Part shown: positions 49,480 to 55,573 of the stretch, one piece after another | Layout of the letters: every line of letters begins with the position of its first letter | How positions within the stretch are numbered: the first letter of the stretch is position 1 | NCBI GenBank assembly: GCA_031367325.1 | Contig: JANLPQ010000041.1 | Location: 1-64,000, forward strand | DNA length: 64,000 nucleotides | Direction of reading: 5' to 3' | Source: JAAFIP01 sp031367325 | Lineage (GTDB): Bacteria > Pseudomonadota > Gammaproteobacteria > Burkholderiales > Burkholderiaceae_C | Translations under genes and position numbers: made by a program | The notes under the pieces: model-generated | The model's database searches: none | What the model was told of the DNA's origin: nothing | What the model saw: only the letters and a program-made list of their open reading frames with translations

Positions 49480-49753
49480 GGTTCATGTCATCAAAAATTG
49501 CATTCACATCAGATTCTTGCGGCTTGTTGTTTGCGGCCCATGTGAGGGCTTGCTGCAGAGCTGCGTAGGCCGTAGGCTCATGCAACCAACGCTCGTTCTC
49601 AGGCACCACCACGGCGGTACGCACCAACCAAACGCCAGGCTCGCGTTCTTCTACCAGCACCTGTCGGCCCGCATAGCCCTTACCCAAAGAAATTTGCCCG
49701 TTTGCGCCCACCAGCTTAACGCTAGTTTTAGGCCCAGCCACCGCTGCATTCAT
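49457..49753 (-). CDS. AbrB/SpoVT-like antitoxin candidate
   Basis: The product has 98 residues from the ATG at 49753, which has a GAGGGG site; the frame is open to 49789. The start VKLVGANGQISLGKGYAGRQ and VLVEEREPGVWLVR resemble the swapped-hairpin DNA-binding fold of AbrB/MazE proteins. A helical C terminus (AYAALQQALTWAANNKPQES) could hold the toxin. It overlaps the RelE-like gene downstream, so the two form a probable antitoxin-toxin pair. Confidence 0.65.
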   Translation of the reverse strand: MNAAVAGPKTSVKLVGANGQISLGKGYAGRQVLVEEREPGVWLVRTAVVVPENERWLHEPTAYAALQQALTWAANNKPQESDVNAIFDDMNHGQSTKP

Positions 49754-49875
49754 ATCGTGACCCCTCATCAAACCGCTTGAAAACGCCAAGCCTCGCGTAA
49801 TTTAGTGCGGTAGTAAATTAGTGCTGCACCAATTATAACTAGTACTCGAAGCGATGGCGTTGCTAAACGTGCGCG

Positions 49876-49913
49876 GCAATCATAGTGTGTCAAGCCTGCC
49901 GCAATCAAAGTGT
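49876..49913. promoter_or_regulatory. Direct repeats upstream of RelB-like gene
   Basis: GCAATCATAGTGT (49876-49888) and GCAATCAAAGTGT (49901-49913) are 13-base direct repeats with one mismatch, 25 bases apart. They lie 26 bases before the antitoxin start, so they may be its operator. Confidence 0.4.
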
Positions 49914-49938
49914 CTTCTTAGCTGTTTTGTGCTAATCT

Positions 49939-50136
49939 ATGCCTATGAATGCAGTTTTAGACCCCATCGTCTCCGAGTTTGACACCCAAGAACAAGCAGC
50001 TAGCTACGACCGCTGGCTACTTGCTAAGGTGCAAAAAGCCCAAGACAGCACACAGCCGTTGATTTCACATGACCAAGTTATGTCCCAAGCACGCGCATTG
50101 ATTGAATCAAAAAGAAAGCCACATGCTGCTGGTTGA
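49939..50136 (+). CDS. RelB/StbD-like antitoxin
   Basis: The 65-residue protein contains SYDRWLLAKVQKAQDSTQPL and ISHDQVMSQARALIESKR, the pattern of short RelB-type antitoxins that pair with ParE/RelE toxins. Starts at 49939 and 49945 (MNAVLDP) are both possible. It overlaps the toxin start by 14 bases. Confidence 0.8.
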   Translation: MPMNAVLDPIVSEFDTQEQAASYDRWLLAKVQKAQDSTQPLISHDQVMSQARALIESKRKPHAAG

Positions 50137-50401
50137 ATGGCGGGAAGAGGCGAAACAAGATTTACTAGAAATACTTGATTTCATAAGCCAACGCAATGAA
50201 ATAGCCGCGTTAGATTTGCAACATCGCATAGACCGCGCAGTAGAGCATCCTAGCGATCACCCCTACCTGTACAAGCCAAGTCTTAAAATTCCCGGCGTCA
50301 GAGAATTGGTAGCACATCCAAACTATATCGTTTACTACCAAGTCACAAGCAAAGTTGAGATATTGTCGGTAGTACATGCGCGTCGGCAATATCCACTATA
50401 A
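50123..50401 (+). CDS. ParE/RelE-family toxin
   Basis: The product has 92 residues from the ATG at 50123. VEWREEAKQDLLEILDFISQ is the ParE N-terminal helix. HPYLYKPSLKIPGVRELVAH and YIVYYQVTSKVEILSVVHAR are the usual beta strands and the conserved basic HARRQYP end. Members poison gyrase (ParE) or cleave mRNA (RelE); the branch cannot be told here. A repeat copy begins at its stop codon. Confidence 0.87.
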   Translation: MLLVEWREEAKQDLLEILDFISQRNEIAALDLQHRIDRAVEHPSDHPYLYKPSLKIPGVRELVAHPNYIVYYQVTSKVEILSVVHARRQYPL

Positions 50402-50460
50402 ATTTCATAGCTGCTTGAGCAGGTTCTACGGCCTAGAACGGTTAAAACGCTTATAAAATT
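50398..50460 (-). repeat. Dispersed repeat, full-length copy after parE-like gene
   Basis: TTTCATAGCTGCTTGAGCAG followed by GTTCTACGGCCTAGAACGGT runs to CTTATAAAATT. It is one of three near-identical long copies in this zone. Confidence 0.9.
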
Positions 50461-50853
50461 ATGCTTTTAACCATGCACATTCGACCCATCCACACCCCAG
50501 CAGACTACCAATCTACACTCAAAGAAGTCTCCGCTTTGGTCGACGCCGACCCGCCACGCGGCACACTTGACGCAGACCGGCTAGAAATACTGGGTACTTT
50601 GCTACAGGCCTACCAACCCTAGACCTATTAGGTGCAGCACTACCCGCTAGAGCTGCCCGACCCCATAGAAGCCATTAAATTCCGCATGGACCAACAAGGC
50701 CTGGCGGCTAAAGACCTGCAACCCATGATTGGCGGGTTAAATCGCGTGTATGAAGTGCTCAACCGAAAACGCCCCTTAAGCCTGAGCATGGTGCGCCGTT
50801 TAAACGCGACCCTAGGTATTTCTGCAGAATGCCTCATTCGAGAGGTGGCCTAA
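50461..50853 (+). pseudogene. higA: HigA-like antitoxin split by two in-frame amber codons
   Basis: From the ATG at 50461 or 50473 the frame reads HIRPIHTPADYQSTLKEVSA and LEILGTLLQAYQ, then TAG at 50620-50622 and TAG at 50629-50631. It resumes without a frame change as HYPLELPDPIEAIKFRMDQQ, then IGGLNRVYEVLNRKRPLSLS. Together they match the HigA family in length and order. A GTG at 50632 could start a shorter 73-residue protein with the helix-turn-helix intact. No HigB toxin is next to it. Confidence 0.75.
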
Positions 50854-50976
50854 CTTCAGTACAAACGCTGGGCACAGTGCGGTTAGACGGCAGATAGCGC
50901 AGGCCGATATGTAACATAACCAGCGCAACTCAGCGCCTAACAGCGCTTTAAGCTGCCGACTACCAGCCACAATCCA

Positions 50977-51040
50977 CTACAAATTTCATAGCTGCTTGAG
51001 CAGGTTCTACGGCCTAGAACACCTAAAACACGTATAAAAC
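50977..51040 (-). repeat. Dispersed repeat, full-length copy upstream of pilA
   Basis: TTTCATAGCTGCTTGAGCAG followed by GTTCTACGGCCTAGAACACC is the third near-identical long copy in the toxin-antitoxin zone. Confidence 0.9.
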
Positions 51041-51240
51041 AAGCGCTATAGGCGAATCCAGCCAACATGTTACAAAGTTGGCCAAAAACTGACCAAAATG
51101 CCGTCGCAAACTGTCACAACTGACAAAAATGTAAGCCACCTAAAACCTGTGCCAAGCCCGGTGTTGCACAAATAATCGCAAAACCGCCCAAAAGCAGCCT
51201 TTCTTCACACATTTAGCACGGTAGCCTAGCGCAAACCTGT

Positions 51241-51256
51241 TGGCACGCGGTTTGCA
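51241..51256 (+). promoter_or_regulatory. RpoN (sigma54) promoter of pilA
   Basis: TGGCACGCGGTTTGCA fits the -24/-12 consensus TGGCACG-N4-TTGCA exactly. It lies 38 bases before the pilA ATG. The palindrome at 51112-51125 is placed like an activator site, perhaps for PilR. Confidence 0.85.
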
Positions 51257-51294
51257 ACTATTCTTGGCTTTCTAACCTAACTGGAGATTTTTAT

Positions 51295-51732
51295 ATGAAG
51301 CGTACTCTGCAAAAGGGTTTTACCCTAATCGAATTGATGATCGTTGTAGCGATTATCGGTATTCTGGCTGCCGTGGCATTGCCTGCTTACCAAGACTACA
51401 CCGTGCGTGCACGTGTTACCGAAGGCTTGGTTTTGGCCAGTACTGGTAAACTTGCAGTTGCCGAAAATGCCTCAAATGGCCGCTCCTTCACTTCTGGTTG
51501 GACACCGCCAACTGCAACACAAGGTGTTAGCCAAATTGCTATAAGCACTACTGGCATGATTACAATCGATTACACCGTAAAAGCTGGTGGCGGTAGTATT
51601 ATCATGTCCCCATCAAGTGGCGGTACATTAGGCTTAACAGAAGGTACCCCTCCATCAGGTGGTTCTATCTCTTGGGATTGCACAGGCGGATCTTTGCAAG
51701 ACAAATATAAACCGGCACAGTGCCGCAAATAA
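51295..51732 (+). CDS. pilA: Type IV pilin (PilA)
   Basis: The 145-residue protein has a short basic leader, then the prepilin peptidase site KGFTLIELMIVVAIIGILAA, which is the conserved pilin helix with the +5 Glu. Two cysteines near the C terminus (WDCTGG and PAQCRK) form the D-region loop. It is the main subunit of type IV pili. An RpoN promoter precedes it and a terminator follows, and a pilin-glycosylation-type ligase comes next. Confidence 0.95.
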   Translation: MKRTLQKGFTLIELMIVVAIIGILAAVALPAYQDYTVRARVTEGLVLASTGKLAVAENASNGRSFTSGWTPPTATQGVSQIAISTTGMITIDYTVKAGGGSIIMSPSSGGTLGLTEGTPPSGGSISWDCTGGSLQDKYKPAQCRK

Positions 51733-51755
51733 TTTCTTAATGTAAAAAGTTATTC

Positions 51756-51777
51756 GAGCCCTCCGGGGCTCTTTTTG
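51756..51777 (+). terminator. Terminator after pilA
   Basis: GAGCCC and GGGCTC form a stem around TCCG and run into TTTTT. It lies about 25 bases after the pilA stop codon. Confidence 0.85.
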
Positions 51778-51799
51778 TTTGTGTCGACGAAGTTAAATT

Positions 51800-53644
51800 A
51801 TGACTATCAAAATCAATTCGACGATCTTATGCGCAGTTGGGGCGTTATCGGTAGCCATTTCAACCAAACCCCTAGGTAAAATATATCCAGCTTTGCTGAA
51901 CGAACTGGTTTGCGCGATTGTCTGGATGACGGTCTGTGTTTTTATACTGTTTAAAAAACGCGATCTCAAAGGCGTTGTGGCATCTGTTTCTGTGCCTTTG
52001 TGTGCGTTGGGTTTGATGGTGATTTTGTTGGTAGCGCAGTCTTTAGCAGGCCACAGCACAAGTTACCTAGGCGTAGTTATTCGCGAAGTGATTTCTTTGC
52101 TAATGGCTGCAACAGTGCTATGTGTAGGTGCCAGCATGGGACTAAAACGCAAAAATGCGCAACAGCTTGATGGCCCACATCTGCAGCTAGCTAGCAAAAT
52201 CATAGTAGGCGTAGCATTGGTTCAGGCTGCGTTTGGATGGTTGCAGTATCTTGAGCTGCATTTGCAACTTGGATTTGTGAGCTTGCTCAGTGTCAGCGGT
52301 CGAGTATTCGGTAACGTTAGGCAGTTTAATTTATATGCCTTGCTAATGTTGCTAGGTTTAGTTGGCTGCGCTTATTTGATCTCGCAGCCAACGCCGCAAA
52401 TTGACAGGGAACTGGGGCCTTTGCAATCTAATCGCACAAAGACTAAGTTACATAATGCTGCTACCTTAGCAATAAGTATCGTAATCTGCGGCGCGCTGGT
52501 GGCCAGTGCATCTAGATTTGGCATGGTGGGGGCCGTATTGTTGGCGACGATAGGCTTGCTTGATATTAAAAGCAATAGAAAAAGAGCTTTGTTTCTGTGT
52601 GCAATACCACTCGTGTACGGGGTTTTTTATTTAACCTTTGCTTGGCTAGATTCACAAGATGTACTGCCATTTTATGGAACTCAGCGCGCACTTTCTTATA
52701 AAGCCGTTAGCGCTGAAAGTAACCAAGATCGCCTAGAGATCTGGCGAAGTTCAATAGAATTAATCCGCCAAAATCCTTGGTTCGGGGTTGGTTTCTCTAT
52801 GCTTGCGATACGCAGTGGACTCGAAACGTCGATTGGTCGGCTGGATTCCTACTTAGACTATGCACACAATCTACCTCTGCAATGGGCTTTGGACTATGGC
52901 GTTCCTGCAATGTTTGTGTTGATAAGCTTACTCGTTTGTTCACTGTGGAAATTGCGCAAAATGCTCCAAACATCAAATGGGCGCTTATTTGCTGTTTTCA
53001 TCTGTCTGCCGTTGCTTCATGAAATGGTGGAATTTCCACTCCATTATTTGCTTTTTTTGCTACCGTGGTGTTTTGTCTTGGGCTATGGCCTTGCCAGCTA
53101 TTCTGCGAGCCCTCATGCTTTCGAAGATGCTGCGGATAATGATAATTTTGTTGTCCAAAAGAATACTGGCACTAACTGGATTCTTGTGCCGCTTTTGTTA
53201 CTTGCAAGCGCCATATTTGCGATAAACGACGCTAAGAAAGCTCAGTTATTCTACGACCCTGTTAAACAAGGAGACATAGAAAACGCAATACAAACGACGT
53301 ATAGCACCATGGCATTCCAAAACATCGTTGATTATGCTTTTGTTCAAATCATACCCGTCAGCGTCGATAATGCTCCAGCCATGCATCGCTTAGTAGCTGC
53401 GGCATCTGAGCTTAAATTTGATTACTTGATGGCCAGCATCTACATTCGTGCAGCTGCACTAGACAACCAAGTGTGCACCGCAAAGAGCATTGCTTATAGA
53501 GTTATTAATGCTGATATAAAGTCGAGGAAAATTATTTTTGATCAGATCAACAAATGGCCAGAACCTGTTTTCCGCAACATTGAGAGCTACATTCAAAAAC
53601 CGTACATTATTCGCTGGAGCAAGACGCTTCCAAAGGATTGCTAG
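51800..53644 (+). CDS. PglL/Wzy_C-like O-oligosaccharyltransferase, copy 1
   Basis: The 614-residue protein has about ten hydrophobic helices. The Wzy_C/PglL core is SGRVFGNVRQFNLYALLMLL, then WRSSIELIRQNPWFGVGF and a periplasmic loop with YLDYAHNLPLQWALDYG, whose histidine is conserved in these ligases. A soluble C-terminal tail follows. The position right after pilA suggests a pilin glycosylase (PilO/TfpO-like); an O-antigen ligase is also possible. It appears more AT-rich than its paralog at 55574-57304. Confidence 0.82.
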   Translation: MTIKINSTILCAVGALSVAISTKPLGKIYPALLNELVCAIVWMTVCVFILFKKRDLKGVVASVSVPLCALGLMVILLVAQSLAGHSTSYLGVVIREVISLLMAATVLCVGASMGLKRKNAQQLDGPHLQLASKIIVGVALVQAAFGWLQYLELHLQLGFVSLLSVSGRVFGNVRQFNLYALLMLLGLVGCAYLISQPTPQIDRELGPLQSNRTKTKLHNAATLAISIVICGALVASASRFGMVGAVLLATIGLLDIKSNRKRALFLCAIPLVYGVFYLTFAWLDSQDVLPFYGTQRALSYKAVSAESNQDRLEIWRSSIELIRQNPWFGVGFSMLAIRSGLETSIGRLDSYLDYAHNLPLQWALDYGVPAMFVLISLLVCSLWKLRKMLQTSNGRLFAVFICLPLLHEMVEFPLHYLLFLLPWCFVLGYGLASYSASPHAFEDAADNDNFVVQKNTGTNWILVPLLLLASAIFAINDAKKAQLFYDPVKQGDIENAIQTTYSTMAFQNIVDYAFVQIIPVSVDNAPAMHRLVAAASELKFDYLMASIYIRAAALDNQVCTAKSIAYRVINADIKSRKIIFDQINKWPEPVFRNIESYIQKPYIIRWSKTLPKDC

Positions 53645-53742
53645 TAGTAGGTTTGAACGCGGCCGGGCATGCAGCTTCACTAGCGCCCGTTTACGCAATA
53701 GCTTTACAATAAATATAAAATATTGTGTGATCATTATCAACG

Positions 53743-53907
53743 ATAAAACCAAAGCCTTTAGAGTTTAGGGGCAGCGCGCAAGACGGGTTACGCGCTTTTC
53801 CCGTTTCGGCAAAACGTGAAGCAGGCCATCAGCTAGACCAAGTGCAAAACGGTCTTGAACTGGACAACTAGAAGCCTATGCCCAACATAGGCGCTGCAGC
53901 GCTAAGT
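53743..53907 (+). pseudogene. Gp49/HigB-like toxin remnant
   Basis: The frame reads KPLEFRGSAQDGLRAFPVSA and KREAGHQLDQVQNGLELDN, then TAG at 53869-53871 and KPMPNIGAAALS. This matches the start of phage Gp49-like (HigB-type) toxins, where WKPM is expected, so TGG has become TAG. No start codon is visible upstream in frame and the C-terminal half is missing. Confidence 0.65.
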
Positions 53908-54189
53908 ATGAAAAACACTCAATTTGCAAACGTATAGGATGCCATTGGAGACACTCCCGAAGAGGCAGAAAACATGAAGCTGCGCTCTAGCCTAATGATT
54001 GCGTTAAAAGCGCACCTGCACTGTACCGGGCTAAGCCAAATATAAGCGGCCAAACTGTTTGGCGTAACACCGCCCCGGGTGTCAGACCTAATGCGCGGAA
54101 AGATTAACCTGTTTGGCCTGGATTCTCTGGTCAACATGGCAGTAGCTGCGGGTTTGCATATTGAGCTGCGGGTGACTGAGGAGATGTAG
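53908..54189 (+). pseudogene. XRE antitoxin gene with two nonsense codons
   Basis: The 94-codon frame reads MKNTQFANV, TAG, DAIGDTPEEAENMKLRSSLM, then LSQI, TAA, AAKLFGVTPPRVSDLMRGKI and DSLVNMAVAAGLHIELRVTE. This is the usual antitoxin partner of Gp49-like toxins. The TAG stands where Trp is expected and the TAA where Gln is expected. It directly follows the toxin remnant. Confidence 0.75.
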
Positions 54190-54220
54190 ACTAGCGCAAA
54201 CCGCAAGGAGAAAGCAAGTT

Positions 54221-54487
54221 ATGAAAAAAACTCAACTTAAACCCATACCAAAATTCCATGAAGAAAAGCTGGAACAAGCCTTTTGGGGTAGTGCAGATTC
54301 AACAGACTATATCGATTGGTCTAAGGCCAAGCCAGCAGTGTTTGTCAGCCTCAAACCCAGCACCACCACCATTTCAATTCGCCTGCCACAGTCGTTGTTG
54401 GACTCTATCAAGCTAGCAGCCAACGCACGCGATGTGCCCTACCAGTCGCTCATCAAGGTGTGGTTGCAAGAGCGTGTCAGGGCGTAG
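54221..54487 (+). CDS. Orphan CopG/BrnA-like antitoxin
   Basis: The 88-residue protein reads LKPIPKFHEEKLEQAFWGSA, STDYIDWSKAKPAVFVSLKP and TTISIRLPQSLLDSIKLAAN, which fits the CopG-family antitoxins that pair with BrnT or similar toxins. An AAGGAG site precedes the ATG. No toxin gene is next to it: a pseudogene lies upstream and a PIN fragment on the other strand downstream. Confidence 0.8.
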   Translation: MKKTQLKPIPKFHEEKLEQAFWGSADSTDYIDWSKAKPAVFVSLKPSTTTISIRLPQSLLDSIKLAANARDVPYQSLIKVWLQERVRA

Positions 54488-54559
54488 GGTTGTCTGTAGA
54501 TGAAGTGGGCTGCAGTGGCCAGCAGCGCTTTGTCAAAATATTGACTTTTGTATTCAACA

Positions 54560-54709
54560 TCAATGTTGCGATACTAGATCTGAGAGCCTAATGACTTCTA
54601 GGCCTTCCCTAGACTCTACGGCGTTGAAGTCTTTGTCGTGGGTAATAAAGTAGGTGCAGCCTGCGTGGTGGGCTGTGGCGTAGTGCAGAGCAAACACTTG
54701 CGCTAAAAC
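54560..54709 (-). pseudogene. PIN-domain toxin, C-terminal fragment
   Basis: On the minus strand 50 codons read VLAQVFALHYATAHHAGCTY, FITHDKDFNAVESREGLEVI and RLSDL before TGA. This resembles the last third of a VapC-type PIN toxin (DALHYATA, then a THDKDF-like strand). The aspartate expected in that first motif is replaced by Phe. The fragment overlaps the end of the gene at 54703-55230 in another frame. Confidence 0.5.
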
Positions 54710-55230
54710 CGCGCTTCTTCTTGCAACGCAAAAGCCTGCACCTGCGCGCCTAGCCAGATACCGTGGGCACGCAGCCGTGTAAAGCTGTCGGTTAAATTAC
54801 CTGTTAACCCTAGCTTGCGCGCCTTGAGCAATATGCCGATGCTGCCAGTCACACTTAATCCAGCTAAGCGGGCTGCGCGCCTGCCTACTACCTCGTCAAT
54901 TGCAACCAGTGATATGTCTTGGTCTAGTGCTGCTTGAATCACCGATGCTTCACCGCGGTCTAGTGTGTTGAGCAAATACGGCGCTATGGCGCGCGGGCTG
55001 GTTAGCGGTTTAAGCCATGCGTGAGCTTGCATAAATTCAGCCACTCCGGGGCGCTGCATTCCGCCTGCAATGAGCTCGGCTGCGACTTCACTGGTTACCA
55101 CAACCTGTGCGTACAGTTGACGCAAAATGTCTAAGCTGCCGCATGCGACAGACAGCGTAATCAGCGGTGTGGTGTCGGTTACTAGTCGCCCTACAGGCTG
55201 CGGGCTAGCTTGGCTTACAGTGTCTGCCAC
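54703..55230 (-). CDS. DUF3368 PIN-like toxin
   Basis: The 175-residue protein has VTDTTPLITLSVACGSLDIL at its start, then VVVTSEVAAELIAGG, LDRGEASVIQAA and VAIDEVVGRRAARLAGLSVT, and GSIGILLKARKLG. These are the DUF3368 (PIN-like nuclease) signatures. It follows a UPF0175 gene by five bases and should be its toxin partner. The Asp and Glu residues typical of PIN enzymes appear to be present. Confidence 0.82.
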   Translation of the reverse strand: MADTVSQASPQPVGRLVTDTTPLITLSVACGSLDILRQLYAQVVVTSEVAAELIAGGMQRPGVAEFMQAHAWLKPLTSPRAIAPYLLNTLDRGEASVIQAALDQDISLVAIDEVVGRRAARLAGLSVTGSIGILLKARKLGLTGNLTDSFTRLRAHGIWLGAQVQAFALQEEARF

Positions 55231-55235
55231 TGGCT

Positions 55236-55484
55236 TTAAGCGTTGGCCAGATCGTGGGCTAGTTCGGCTGCGTCTAGGTCAATTAACGGCACGTTGAACT
55301 TTGACAGCTCCCACAAAAACACCGCGCGCGGCATACCCGCTATGCGCGCTGCCAGCCCGCTAGACAAACGCCCCATTTCATACAGTTTGGCGGCCATCGC
55401 CAGTTGCGCCTCTCGCGCAAACTCGCCTTGGCTTAGCTGCGCAGCATCGGCCAGATCGTCTGGAAGTGTGATGGATAAATTCAT
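55236..55484 (-). CDS. UPF0175-family antitoxin
   Basis: The 82-residue protein reads LSITLPDDLADAAQLSQGEF, then LAMAAKLYEMGRLSSGLAAR and GMPRAVFLWELSKFNVPLID, the UPF0175 pattern of small DNA-binding antitoxins paired with DUF3368 proteins. It is upstream of and coupled to that gene. Confidence 0.85.
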   Translation of the reverse strand: MNLSITLPDDLADAAQLSQGEFAREAQLAMAAKLYEMGRLSSGLAARIAGMPRAVFLWELSKFNVPLIDLDAAELAHDLANA

Positions 55485-55573
55485 AACTTTATTGTAAGCC
55501 CATTGGCTACAAGCTCAAGGTTGATGTGGAGCGTATGACAACATGGCCTGTTACAGGCAGCGTCGGTGTTTGA

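Larger units (their letters stand above)
50854..51294. promoter_or_regulatory. pilA upstream region
   Basis: This 441-base gap holds a dispersed repeat (50977-51040), a palindrome TGTCA-CAAC-TGACA at 51112-51125, and an RpoN-type promoter at 51241-51256. No other gene was seen in it. Confidence 0.6.

Noticed and set aside
47511..55484. Prophage or integrative element
   Set aside because: The Gp49-like remnant hinted at a phage origin, but no integrase, capsid, terminase, tRNA attachment site or flanking direct repeat was seen.
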